A DNA stretch of 64,000 nucleotides from NCBI GenBank assembly GCA_050084515.1, contig CM114274.1, positions 8,618,001 to 8,682,000 of the forward strand, read 5' to 3'. Position numbers and translations under genes: made by a program. Of the stretch, positions 46,012 to 58,293 are shown piece by piece (the stretch's first letter is position 1; each line of letters begins with the position of its first letter). The notes below the pieces were generated by a model. The model had not been told where the DNA came from, did no database searches, and worked only from the letters and a program-made list of their open reading frames with translations. This DNA comes from Blasia pusilla (Eukaryota; Marchantiophyta; Marchantiopsida; Blasiales).

Positions 46012-49000
46012 TCACTCATCCTCTTCTTCACTTTGTATCCAAAAAGCATATCTATCAAGTGATGATCTAACAAGAGCCTTCGCATCGGAATTCAGCTCAA
46101 GATCCCAAAATGCCCCATACAAACAATCGTAATCTAGAGTTTCCATGATCGCTAGGATCCGCTTTGCATGTGCTATAGAGAGGGGAATGTAATTGGGGAA
46201 GGATCGCATAATGCTCACCGACCTCCTATCCATTGCAACCTGGAAAAACAACAACAAGAATGGCACGTTTTTTCGAGCTCCAATTCAATCTCTTACCATT
46301 GACAAAATCTTGGTTCAAGAGTGTGCCATAGAATAGCTACAACAACTATTATTTTAGATTGATGGCCATCTTGGGCTTTGCACTTCTCCTTGAGTTTTCA
46401 AATCTAGAATCGTAGCTCTTATCACTTGTAACATCTAGGTTTTGAAATTTGAATGGTAAGTCTTAAGGATAAAAATAATATAACACTTCTAAACAACACA
46501 TGAGCTTCATGGAGTGTTCTACATTCTTTAACCTTTAATTCTTGTAATATTAATGGTAAACTTGCAAAAATTTACTAGAAAGAACTTTTAGAAGAATAGG
46601 GCTTCGTGCCAAAAACAAAACCCATCGGACATGACATGAGGGAATACTAGTAAATACAAGGACAATCATGCCTAATTCTTCAATGACATCGTGGAATAAT
46701 TTTCATAATATTCCTTTTTTGATTTTTGAATACTTTATATTTTCCCTGATTTATCTTTTCATGGTACTTGAGACTCTACATCCCATAGGATAGTCAAATA
46801 TGAATACTTCTTACTTTTTCTTCAAAAAATATCGATGAGTGTGCTTGGAAAAATCATCCATGAAAAAAAAAAATTTAAGGTACCTGAAGAATATCTCCGG
46901 ATATGATGACCCCCTTTCCATTAGCTCCATGTGACCAATGCAAGATAGAAGCACCTGCAAAGTGGCCACCCAAATGTACAACCTCCAATCCATCCCACAA
47001 TTTGAGGGTTTTGCTGTTCCAATATATGACATTAGAGTGGTCGTTTTGGACCCATTTCTTATCTCTAATCACACACAACATTAATACTTGTAAGTATTGC
47101 AGCCTTGAGAGAGAATACATCTATAAGCCATGCCATACTCTCTAATGAAAAAAGGTCATTGTGAATTAAAGGAAAGAAATTTGTCAAAGAAGTGTTGATA
47201 ACAAATTAATGCAAGATTTATGTTCATGAAACCTAGTAAATGCAGGGTGCTCAAAATTGTATCTCAATATCCTAAGCATGCCTAAAAACTAGAGGGCTAC
47301 AAAAGGAACAAGAGCGACAATACAAGAAAGAGCTGATGCAAGTAAAATATCCCAAAAATATCCAAACCAACCCAACCCAACCCAATACAAAAAGGAGACC
47401 CATGATGAATTGATTGTGGAAAAGCAGAAAGATGCGAGGAAATGAAACAATGAGAACCTTTCATTTATGTAGACTGGAATGCCACCAAAAGCAACACTCC
47501 ATTGAGCGTTTGCAGCATAAAAGTGAGGGTGTGAAATGGCGATAGCTCGTATTCCTCCCAAGCCTTGAACAATGTCGACGGTTGCTTCATCGATAAGGGA
47601 CACGCAATCCCATAGAAGATTCCCATCTGCTCATGTTTTCAACAAATAAATCTATCAACTTCTTTTTCCATAATTCGAAAAGAGAAAAGCCACTACGGAC
47701 ATAAGACGATGGGAGAATCCATCCAATTAAAAGTACTAAGGGGGAGTCTAAGAGTCAACAATGTCCAAGATCAAAACTAACTAAAGTGAAAAGAAAAAAA
47801 GGAAACCCCTCTAAAAATTAACCTCACCCAAGACATAAGATACCATGATTTGTATTGCAAAGAAATCAAGTTCACACTCCTATTACCCAATTGTAAATAC
47901 TCAAAACACCTATTGATAAAATGGAGCTCAAACTTTTCATTTATGCAAACTACTCAAGTTGAAATTGGTACTACTATGGCATCACAACCACACAACCAAA
48001 AACCCAATTATGTGACCCCCTACTCCACAAACCCATTATCACATAGAGTTCAAACCTTTCATGTTTGCATAAAAATTAAGTTCACACTCAGGTTTTCATG
48101 GACTGCCAGTCAAAATCAATTTCGCACTCCAATTTCCATAGAATCCCAACCACACAAACAATCACAAGTTCAAACACATGGAACCCGACAACACCCATTG
48201 GTGAAGCTGAAATATATCAAGTTCATGGATATCCCAATCAAATAGAAAACGGAAAATTCAAAGGCGTGTGTGTACCACACAACCCTCTACACTCGCCCAT
48301 CTAGCCGAGCTAAAATCCTTCACCTCTATAGAAAAATCAAGTCCAAAAGGTGTTTCCATAGAATCCCAATCAAATTCAAGTTCCCATTCTCATTTTCAGA
48401 ATCTCAATAATTCATACAACCACAAATTCGAAGGCACCTATTCAAACACACCTACCCCACCCGACAACCCTCCAACACCCATAGTCATATGAAGTTACAC
48501 CAATTCTTATCCGCACAACAATCCAAGACTCCAAGAAAATCTCACAAGAATTTAGAACACATCCTTCCAATAGAGGAGATGGAGCTTCCAAAGATGGAGC
48601 ACTCCACTCATGAAGTTACTTGTCATAGAAAGGTTGGATCCAACACCACGACTTCTGAGAGGTCATTCATCCCAACACTATTGCCGACCAAACACCAATT
48701 ATCCATGATGGTGAATCATTGCACCACTCACGTGACGAATGATGGGGGAATAACACATAAGAGAAGAAGAATTGATTTTGAGTCCACGGAAAGCCTACCA
48801 GGTCTATGTGACCCCCTACTTCTTTGTTCAATGTTACCATGGAAGAAATTTGGTTTTTGAATGAAGGTCTGGAAATATTTTTTCATCATAGCATAGTCAA
48901 AAGCACCCACACACCATAGAGTACAATGGGTAGATAAAGAAAAGATCAAATGCTTGCACTCCTCGTGCGAAATGGAATCATGGGCAAGAAGAAGAAGAAG

Positions 49001-49563
49001 AAATTATTGATGAATTGGTGAGGTGAAGTGGCAAAGAGAAGTGGTGGCAATGGGTAGATAAGACAAGCTCAAATGCCTGCACTCCTCATGCGAAATGGAA
49101 TCATGGGTAACAACAACAAGAAGAAGAAGCAATTGAAAAAATTGTTGGTGAGGTGAAATGGCGAATGGGTAGAAGTGGGGGCAATGGGTAGATAGAGATA
49201 AAGGAAAGCTCAAACGCTTGCACTCCTCATGCGAAATGGAATCATGGGCAACAAGAAGGAGAAGAAGCGATTGGTGAAATGGCGAAGAGAAGTGGGGGCA
49301 GTACGAGGAGTCTGGATGAGAAACGCGCGTTGGCCTATGGCGAATTTGGGGACGGTGGCGATGCCAAACAGATTGGGCTCATGCTTTTGGTACGTGTTCC
49401 GATAACCGCTCTCCTGCAGCTGCACCCCTTTCGTCCATACCTGTCCAGTCCTGCAAACAAACAGCCGCAACCACAACTCCATTCTCAAGCTGTGCTCTGT
49501 TTGTGAAATTCCGACAGTCGGATCGCAGATGAAAAAATCACTTCTTGCTATGGTGGATCCCAT
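46012..49563 (-). CDS. MBL-fold metallo-hydrolase family protein
   Basis: Hydrolase-like protein with the metallo-beta-lactamase fold; substrate unknown. Four exons with consistent phases: 49563-49305, 47626-47458, 47064-46884, 46239-46012; 278 residues. Exon 1 reads DPTVGISQTEHSLRMEL, TGQVWTKGVQL and FGIATVPKFAIGQRAFLI, the N-terminal strands of a plant/fungal MBL subfamily. The metal-site loop is ISHPHFY (residues 117-123): the two His are kept but the Asp-His of HXHXDH is absent, as I recall for this subfamily. Further ligands are likely H177 (LGGHFAG) and D200 (SGDIL). It ends EEEDE. Start chosen at the ATG before GSTIARSD because the upstream frame enters a minisatellite. Intron 1 (1678 bp) contains a 124-134 bp tandem repeat. 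Confidence 0.88.
48924..49260. repeat. Three-unit tandem repeat (124-134 bp) in an intron
   Basis: Units start at 48924, 49048 and 49182 with caatgggtaga and share 'cactcctc-tgcgaaatgg' and 'aatcatgggcaa'. Each contains a short AGA/ACA run. It occupies the 5' end of intron 1 of the metallo-hydrolase gene. Confidence 0.9.
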
Positions 49564-49593
49564 GAGTGCCCAAGAAATGGAAGCTTCATGTGT

Positions 49594-50155
49594 GGTCTCA
49601 GGAGGTTGCAGCTGTCCTCGGATTGCATGGGATGGGACTGCAATCGAGAGAGGAGAGGAGAGGAGAAGGGTCTCGAGGTTGCAGCTGCGCTCGGATTGCA
49701 TGGGCTGACTGCAGAACAGGGCTGCGATTGGAAGGAGAGGAGAGTGGTCTCAAGGGGTTGCAGCTGCGTTCGGATTGCATGAGATGGCTGCAGAACAAGG
49801 CTGCAATTGGAAGGAGAGGAGAGGAGAAGAGAAGAGTGGTCTCAAGAGTCAAGAAGTTGCAGCTGCGTTCGGATTGCATGACATGGCTGCAGAACAGGGC
49901 TGCGATTGAGAGAGAGGAGAGGAGAGGAGAGGAGAGGAGAGGAGAGTGGTCTCAAGGGGTTGCAGCTGCGTTCGGATTGCATGAGATGGCTGCAGGACAA
50001 GGCTGCAATTGGAAGGAGAGGAGAGGAGAGGAGAGGAGAAGAGTGGTCTCAAGAGTCAAGAGGGTGCAGCTGAGTTTGGATTGCATGGGATGGCTGCAGA
50101 ACAAGGCTGCAATTGGAAGGAGAGAGAGGAGAGGAGAGGAGAGGAGAGGAGTACT
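49594..50155. repeat. Six-unit minisatellite (75-110 bp)
   Basis: Units begin with ggtctc at 49594, 49669, 49746, 49838, 49948 and 50045. Each has a conserved part (gttgcagctg, cggattgcatg, tggctgcag, ggctgc-attg) and a variable (GGAGA)n tail that accounts for the length differences. It starts 31 bp upstream of the metallo-hydrolase ATG, so on that strand it is 5' UTR or core promoter. Long open frames through it, including one of 337 codons on +, come from a lack of stop codons in the repeat. Confidence 0.95.
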
Positions 50156-50485
50156 TGGGGACGAATTGTCGGTGGTCGATGCAGATTTGACAGTGGGCGG
50201 GTGGGTTAGACGAAGGGAACTGTTGGACTCCGCAAGTTCCACATATGTAGGAGTCCGCCTTCAGTCTTCTCACCTCATCGGCCATCTCCATCTCGTCTGC
50301 TCTGCTGTGCTCGCTCGCTCGCTCACCAATTATGACCTGTTGAGGAAAAGCAATTCGAATCTCTCTCTGCAAAACAGGCCCGACTCAATGAGTAGAACTC
50401 CTCTGTCTCAGTGCTGTCCCATAGATCCTGCAGGGTCTTCTCGCATGAGAGCTTTCAGCTTTCAATCTCTGGCAGCCACTGCTCG

Positions 50486-50523
<38 letters not shown>

Positions 50524-51660
50524 CCGTCCAACCAGAGCGCGGGGTCTATGGTCGCAAGGCTACGACAGGCGCTACTTAATGAGTACAGTCTCTCTCTCTG
50601 TGCCTCTCTTCATTTCCTCTCTCGCCTTCCGACATGCGGCTAATAATTCCTTCGTCGATTCCGGAATCCGGAGATGTCCGATTTTCATCCAGCGCTCTCA
50701 AGGAAGTCAAAATAAAAGAATAAGATGAATGAACCTTCCTCAGATCTACGAAATATCTGAAATCGAAAGGGCGAATCGGAGTAGAGGTGGGGCAGAATCG
50801 CTGCAGATTCCACATTCTCCTTTCAGAGACTGACATAGATACAGACCGACCGACCGACCGACCGACGGACCGACTGGGAAAGGAAAGTGTCGACATTGAT
50901 TTCATGCATGGCTCGCTGCACTGGAAAGGGCGATTGGGCAGAATTGCTGCGCGCCTCTGCTGAAATCGAACGCTATCTAGAAAGTCAGTGCAGCCATTCA
51001 GTGAGTCGGTCAGTTGTTGACGCTTATCCAAATCTACGATGGTCAAGAGGGCGACTCGAACTGTGGACGAGTCTTGGACTTGAGCCTTTTTGTTTGACGA
51101 CGGTCTCTGCTCCTGACCCAAACCCGAAGGATTGATGCATTGAGATGTGAGTCCCACCGGAGATGGCACATTTGTTGAGAGTGCTGCTCGAGACGAACAG
51201 AACTCTGTGTGGATGGAGATATGTATCCCAGAGATGTCAAGTTTGTTCTGCAGACACTGCTGTTCTCGACGAAGGGAATGGCGCACTGGGTGTGGATCGA
51301 GATATGAATCTCAAATTTGTTGATAGTGCAGTCTTAGAGGAAGCGAATTGCGAACTCCGTTTGGAATCCGATGCAGAAACGTGTGCACTGCCAGTTTCCA
51401 TTCAAGCATTCCCATTTCCAGCATCACTCGAAGCTTGTTCCTGCAGCAGCAACAACGGCAGCAGGAGCAGGTTCTTTCGAGCCGAGCTTTCTCGCCTTCC
51501 ATGCCAATCCACCACCTTCGCACACAATTTCGTTCACCTGAGCGTGATCGGCATATGTAGTTTTCCCCACGCTTACACTTTCTACATACTCGTTGCGTTT
51601 CTCGCGTACAGGATGGCCACTGCTCGCGAGAATGTTTGCGGATGTCGACTGTGTAATTGA
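50156..51660. other. Upstream region with simple repeats, no gene supported
   Basis: Contains (TC)16 at 50489-50520 and (GACC)n at 50844-50875. Several 60-230 codon frames on both strands show no homology. Likely promoter side of the metallo-hydrolase gene and downstream part of the unidentified minus-strand gene. Confidence 0.45.
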
Positions 51661-52124
51661 TCATGCCCTTGCATTCTTCACTTCCAAAAAGAATCCACGC
51701 TCCATGGAAGAGACAAATCTTTCCATGAGAAGACGCGAGTATATGTGCTCGTAAATGTCCACTCGAGAGCGCATTTCGGATGCGATCCCATCAACACAAA
51801 CATAGAGCGGGTGCCATTCTGGCGCTGTGAAAAACGAAACCAAATTATAGATACCTAGTGCTGATCACTCGCTGCAGTCTCTCCTTTTCTACTACGATGC
51901 AAATTGGTGCTGCTCACTACATTCTCCATATCTTGATGGTCTATCTACCTCATGGCCTATTCGAAACAGGACGAAGGAATCAGGTGATCGTCCCTCTTGC
52001 ATTTTCCAAATTCATTCGTTTGGTGTTCACCTTTCGAGTACATGTAAGCAATTCGACACTCGTCGTCCGCCCCAAAGATTTGCAGTCCATTCTCCATGAT
52101 TCCGAGACTCTCTGCGATTGATGT
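51661..52124 (-). CDS. Terminal exons of an unidentified spliced gene
   Basis: Two minus-strand exons join in frame across clean splice sites: 52124-52031 (after 'cacatgcag') ends TACTCGAAAG before GTGAAC, and 51824-51661 begins after 'gtttttcacag'. The result is 85 residues: TSIAESLGIMENGLQIFG, DDECRIAYMYSK, then APEWHPLYVCVDG and SEMRSRVDIYEHIYSRLL to a stop at 51661. Codon use and the matching phase argue for a real gene, but I do not recognise the family. Upstream exons should lie to the right (52.2-53.2 kb), where several minus-strand frames are open (52455-52727, 52962-53162) but cannot be linked. It could be a pseudogene fragment. Confidence 0.5.
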
Positions 52125-54337
52125 CTGCATGTGAAGAGGGAGTTTGCTTGATCGATTTCGTGTCTGAACTGCGGACAAGGGTTGCAGCTCTTCATGCGTT
52201 TCATGGGCACTCGCAGCAGAGATTCACGCTTGTGACATGAGAGAGTAACCTGCTTGGCCTGCATGGAGACTAGGAGCAATGGTGATTTCGCTCCACTGGA
52301 CTTCGGGGAGGGAGAGCTATACTTCTCATGGTGAGAGGCGGAGCTGTGGGTGATTTCGTTCTACAAAGACTAGGATAGGAGAGCTGTACGTCTCATGAAT
52401 TCCAAGGCAGGTGAGAGAGCTACAGACAACTGTGGGGACATGGTTCTTTTGAGGTTAGTGGAGATCTACTAAGGATTTCTCATGGTTCAGTGTTGATTCT
52501 AAAATTTCCACCACTCCAAGTTCGAGTATAATTCCCCAAAACCTTCTCACGGGGCCCAGAGCCAGAGGGACTCTCTTCTGAGAGATGATCTTGACAACTT
52601 CAATGTCCTGCTCAACAACCGATTTTACTTCACACTGTTCTCTGTTAGTGACACCATGGAGTCCAAATTTGGTGCATCCAAGTGCGGAAGGAAACATACA
52701 GACGACCGATCGAAACAAAAGTGGCACTTAAACGCAACTGAGAGGAGGAAGTTCCTACGATGGACGAAACAGAAGTGACAGAACCACAGTGCTTCCAGGA
52801 ATCTAAGAAACAGATCTGAGAACTGTGGGGAACAAAAGACCCTTATGTCCGTCGATTGAAATAGTTGTGAATGGCCCTCAATTCATATCTTCAAGCCTAG
52901 TAAGCACGACTCGCTGCATAAAAAGGTGGACCCATTTTGTCTGACATGGAGACACAGACCTTCACTGCAAAACTAGGAGCGCGACACGAGTGTCTCTTTC
53001 CTCTGCAGTAGAGTCGCTACATGACTTGGGTAAGACCATTTGCGAAAAAATATTTTGATGACTTCCCTCGCAAGATCCTGGAACCCACATGCTAGCAATG
53101 CGAGTGACAACTTCATGGTATCTAAAACGCGTTAACAGAGCTCTGCGAACTGGTTTGAGCATTTGGATGAATGAGAAAATGATCAGGTGTTCAGCTTAGA
53201 TCTCTGAGTGAAAACTCTCCGATTGTGTCATGAGGTGCCAATCCTTGGTGGTAGTTCATACATTTCAAGTGTTTTCAGTTCCCCAGTTTCACCTGTAGGA
53301 GAAGAACACATTCAACCTTCGCAGATTTCACTTTGGTTCTCTTCCTGTTATTGGAGTAGGGAGAGCTCGCACTTTACTGTCTCTATTATGTGCTGCCTCG
53401 TGGCCACAGCGGGTCCATGATAAGTTTCCAGATTAGGATAAGTTTCATCGATTGGTGGAGATAGAGATAAAAGCCTGACATGCAATGCCCATTGAGTTTC
53501 GGTGGGCATTGCATTTGTAACCATGGGGAACATCTCGTAGAACTCGACCACCTCCACTTCTCTCGTGGGTACAGTAGCTGGGATCTATAAACTTATTCTG
53601 TGTCTTCTCTCCATCCAAGTACTGTGCTCCCTACACGTTTTAGCAGTAAATTCAGTATCACGTCCACACCTAGCTCCAAGATGTCGACTTGTTACTGTAT
53701 GCAGACTAGCACAACATACATCCCCATGAACTGGAGTGTCAGTGGAATCCAGGTCCTTGTGGCCAGACATATGTAATGTGGTACTAAAGAGAAAATTTGA
53801 GAAGTCCAAAAAAACCTACACTGCTTCCTGCCTGGCCATAATCTAAAACTGTTTGTAGTACAATAGTGAGCTTGACGAAAGACCTGTACTCCGTATCTCT
53901 GCAGGAGCATATCCTGCCACAAGCACTCCAGGATCTGCTATGAACTAGGCTCTGAGGAGCAGTAGATCAACTGGAACAAAGTACTTTATGCTGGTGAATT
54001 GAGGCGACCAACAAATAGTCACGGGAATGGAAGCCAACCACAGGAGAAATTTTACCTCCCTTACCTATCATCGGCAACTAAGGGTACACTATGATACAAT
54101 GCTTTGAGGCAGAGGTGGTAAATTCTTATCCCCCCATGCCTACTGCGTGGATTCTAGTGTGACACACAACGAGACCGCTTGTCGCACTGACTTGCAAGCA
54201 GGTGAAACCCTCAAACAGAAAATGGTTTGAGGCTGAAAACGACCATACCGCACTAATCACCACTCAAAGCTAATTGTGTGTTGCAACTCGACAGATTATC
54301 TCAAACTGCTTTCTTTACAGTGTTCTTCACCACTCAT
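52125..54337. other. Intergenic or intronic DNA, no exon assigned
   Basis: Between the unidentified gene and the 3' end of the RPA gene. Composition is gene-like, and missing exons of the minus-strand gene may be here, but none could be supported by splice sites and homology together. Confidence 0.4.
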
Positions 54338-57300
54338 TTAAAAGCCTCTTCCTCCATATCCTGAGCCTCCAAAGCCTCCACCACCTCCAAAGCCCTTACC
54401 ACCACCACCACCACCACCTTGATTAGGGCATTCTCGGGCAAAGTGTCCACCTTGTCCACATTTGTAACAGGATCCACCACCTGCACCTCCTCCTGGGTAT
54501 CCATCAGGTCGACCACCTCTCTGTTCATTAGGACAATCCTTGGCATAGTGGCCATTTGTACCACATTTATAGCACTTGATAGAATTACCACCACTTGACA
54601 TCCCGCCATACATGTTTCCATTGCCAGTGGCATTGTAGCCACCTGTAGATCCACCTGCTGCAGCACCACCGAATCCCCCAGTCCCTTGGAAGTTTCCACC
54701 ATAACTGCTTCCATATGTAGAACTTTGATATGCTGTTGGCCCACCACCATACGTCCCACCCATAGTTGCTGGTGTCCCAGCTACGGAAGATGGCCCTGCT
54801 GAGACTTCGCCCCTCTCTAGCTGTTTTATGGCCTCTATCAATAATTTGCTCTCTACACAGAAGTCTAACCTCTCTGACTTAACCACTGTGCTCTTGACTC
54901 GCTGCTCATCATTGAAGGTTTCCTCCTTCACCTTCAACTTGAAAACATGCGTCGAAAACAGCACCTTCTGCACGGTGTCTCCAAAACATGGATTTTCCTC
55001 TTGTTTCCAATCAGAAAGTTGCTTTGCTTTCACCCCAAGTAATTCGTGCCCTGCTTCCTGGAAACCATTGATCCATGTGACACCAGTATGATCTTGCACT
55101 TGCATTTGCAGTAAGTATCTGTAATCAGGCTCCTCTACTGACTGATCACATCGATCACATCTCCAAGTACCATCTCCATTGTTGGTGACTTTCTTTGAGC
55201 ACTGCTTACCATTAATTTCAAGGGGACAACCGGCATAGAAAAAGTTATCCGTTTTGATGAATGATATAGTTGCTCTGACAGAAATCCAGTCAGGCTTTGC
55301 ACCCCGGCCCAAGCCATCATCTTTAATTTGTGCAACAGTTGTCCGTCCTTCACTGCGACCACCTGACCCTCCTTCTCTAGATATGGACAGCGCATCTGTG
55401 GCTTTACCCTCTCGATCAAACCACCCTCGCAACTTGTGAGCCTCTGGAATGTCTGGGTTGATCACAAGCTGTGACGAATTTATGGTGCCGATAGACTTAC
55501 CACTGAAGTCACTCACGCGAGCTGCCTTGATAGCCAAAACAGGAAAAATTCCCTTGTATAGCTGGTCTTGTATCTGGTCACCCTCTTTGTTGCAGAACGC
55601 ACCCCACAGAGTGAGCTCCACAACCTTATTTGATTGATCTCTCAGCTGAAGAGTCCGCCTCAAAGTCTCTGTCCCATTCTTTCTCATAAGTTGACCTGTG
55701 TCTTGGATTCCTACAACAACGCCGATAATATCAACCATGGCAGTATTCTCCATCTCCTCAATATCACTGATAGGTCTGAATTCAAAATTTTGGTGGGGGA
55801 TACTGCCGTCTTCCTCCATGCAGCGTTCTATGGTGGACGAATTTTCAAGTGTAATCTCCCAATCATTCTTCAAATGATTGTAATTCTTCTGGGCTGGTTT
55901 AAGTGATCCTTTGGTAACCAGGTACACTTTCCCAACTTCTATCCGGTCATAAAACTGATCAGCAACAGTATTGAAGCATGTGCACCGGATCTCTCCTCCC
56001 TCAGCATCAAGAAGGTCGAAGTTGAATACCTTGCCTTCTCCCTTGGCACTGTTGTAACGTCTCATGTCTGTTTTAGAAGTAACTCTGGCTTTGATCGTCC
56101 ACCTGCCCTGATAGGGATTCAACGCGCAAATGGGCACAATTCGTGCAGGAGCTTCATTCTTGGCAATTGGACCCTTGACAGAGTACATCGGAGCGGGTGC
56201 ACTGTAAGCAGTTGGTGACCTACCATACGAGCTTTGCTGTAGAATAGGTGATCCCATGCCCGTTTGTCTCTGACCCTGATGACCACTGGAATTTGTTGCA
56301 GTACTACCACCAGCAAAATAGGAATTCTGCATTCCGGAAGCTGAACCCCCATACCCACCATTGACACCTTGAGGCCCGGTATCTCCACCTTGCTTGTATG
56401 CCCCACCATTTCCCGCTGTCGAATAAGACGACTTTGGAGCATGATTTCCCATTGGAGCTTGATTTCCCATGGTTGAGTGAGACGACTGTTGGGCATGGTT
56501 CCCTATAGTTGAATACGACGACTGCTGAGCCTGGGGAGCGGATTGTGCTGCAGCGGGAGGAATGGCCCGCTGCATTGGTGGTTGAAGCTGCTGCTGCTGA
56601 GGGTCCGATGGGCCATTAACTTGACTTTTAGGATCGCCTACGATCTCAGCGATGGATTGCACGACTTCCATGTTGAGAACAATAATAATCCTGCATTACA
56701 CCGAGTTCCACAAAGCCAGTTTAGCCGTCTGTACATGAACGTAAGCCCAAAAATCCTCCTGAGCGGAAATCCTGTAATTAACTGAAAGTCAATCCCTTCT
56801 AGCAAAATGTCAAAATGCTTTCGAGAGATCGTCCGTGAAGACTTATGGCCATTCCCAAGGCCATCAAAGAGAATTGATGTAGCAGTGCATAATTTTTTTT
56901 AGATGCATGACGTGAAATTTTCTAGCTCAAGACGCTCACATACATTCTCGAGCCCGATTCTTGCATACAAGAGCCATTACAAACAGGTTCTTCAGCAACG
57001 TTTATATGCACAAATTCAGGTCCACCAATTGATGTGTTTGAAGTAATTTAGAGAAGCGACTTCAAGGACTTTCTCCAGGTCTCCTAAGCAAGACGAAGGA
57101 GTCGGATCAATGAAGGCGGTAATCCTGTGCTCATTCTAAGGCAACAGACAAATGATGGAAGAGAAACACGCACTTTCTGTTCTGAACACTGTTGCAGATG
57201 TACTCCAAAAGCTGCACGATGGAACCCTTCTGCACCTGGCCACTCTTAACATACTCGTTGAGCTGCGTGGCAAGCATCGCCTGTTGCACGTACACGCTAT

Positions 57301-57442
57301 CCGACAACACCAATCGATAGCGCTCCTGCACAGTCTGCGCATTTCCTATCTGCCTCACATCCATCACCTGTAACACCGGCCTCAAGTCTACATCGCCATT
57401 ATTCAGCTGCACAATCGCGTTCTGCGTTATCTTCGACGCCAT
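54338..57442 (-). CDS. RPA1: Replication protein A 70-kDa subunit, zinc-knuckle (class C) type
   Basis: Large subunit of the single-strand DNA-binding trimer used in replication, repair and meiotic recombination. Two exons: 57442-57174 and 56690-54338, joined inside NRKIIIVLN; 873 residues. N-terminal OB fold (about 1-110: VLQVMDVRQIG, LATQLNEYVKSG). A 160-residue Gln/Gly/Ser linker follows, then DBD-A (about 275-385; ICALNPYQGRWTIKARVTSK), DBD-B (about 395-510) and DBD-C with a C4 zinc ribbon (CPLEINGKQC and WRCDRC, about 575-600). After a Gly-rich stretch come two CCHC knuckles, CYKCGTNGHYAKDC (near 800) and CYKCGQGGHFARECP (near 838). Such knuckles mark the plant RPA1C/E group, linked to DNA repair. 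Start is the first ATG; a TTG upstream is not needed. Confidence 0.95.
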
Positions 57443-58153
57443 CGCCACCACCAAAACTTTCTAATCCCCTAGACCTAAACACACAACCAAACCCTCCGTC
57501 TGCCTCCACCTCCTCACCGATTCCCCGCAGCACCTATCTCTTCACCACAACCGTCCTTCCTTCTTCCTCTCTTTCTTCCGAAGCAGGAGTCACAGGCTGC
57601 GGCTACCCGCACCAAAACTTCTTCCTCCCCATAAGAATCGCATCTCACTACTCCTCAACTCGTCAAAATCCTCAAACCCGCACATTTTCTAAAGCACACC
57701 GACTCCCGTCCACATTCTAGGCGTGCGCCTCCGCACTTCACCGATGTACCCAAACCTCCGGCCCAAATTCTACCATTCTCTGCGCACTGAATCGCACCCC
57801 TCACTGCGTGGATCCGCGCTGCGTCCATCTCCTCTGCGGAGCCTCCCTCCTATCGCGGGAAAGAGTTTGAATCCGCGCACTCCGTCCGTTTCGCGTTTCG
57901 GTGCAAGAAATCAGTCGACGGAGTGGGACGAAACGTCAACTTGAAGAAAGCGCGGGACGTCGACGGTAAGTTACTGATGACGGCGTGAGTTCCCACATGT
58001 TCCTTTCTGCACCAGTTCCCATGCGGCCCAATCGTAGGATAAGTGGAAATCGAAATTAATTATTTTGCAGTCGAAATTAGTTGTTGATTAATGGATGATT
58101 CATGGGCAACGAAATTCGATTGGAAAATAAGTGTGGCCGTCCTAAAATGGGTT
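57443..58153. other. Upstream region of the RPA gene
   Basis: GC-richer than the DNA beyond 58 kb; the part next to 57443 is pyrimidine-rich on +, as in plant leaders. A 73-codon + frame (57723-57944) is not supported as coding. No core promoter motif could be fixed. Confidence 0.4.
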
Positions 58154-58293
58154 TCATCTATATTATTATGGGAGAGTGCCGTTATAAATGGTGTCACGCC
58201 TCTAAATGACACTAAAAGGGGTCTCATCTATATTACTATGGGAGAGTGTCGTTATAAATGGTGTCACGCCTCTGAATGACACTGTAGTTTTTG
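58154..58293. repeat. 70-bp tandem duplication with Helitron-like 5' ends
   Basis: Units at 58154 and 58224 each contain tctatatta-tatgggagag, then 'gttataaatggtgtcacgcc'. The opening TCTATATTA-TAT-GGGAGAGTG matches the Helitron-like starts at 61150 and 29518. Confidence 0.8.

Noticed and set aside
47340-47400. Telomere-like CCAACCCAACCC run
   Set aside because: The unit is not the plant telomere repeat and the run is very short.
49566-50579. 337-codon open frame on the + strand
   Set aside because: It runs through the six-unit minisatellite and a TC repeat; frames on both strands are open for the same reason, and it overlaps the start of the metallo-hydrolase gene.
54828-55906. Plus-strand frames inside the RPA gene
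   Set aside because: Shadows of the minus-strand OB-fold coding sequence.
57723-57944. Possible small Arg/Ser/Pro-rich protein upstream of the RPA gene
   Set aside because: GC-rich promoter-side DNA with no homology or splice support; could be a transit-peptide-like start of another gene, but nothing follows it.
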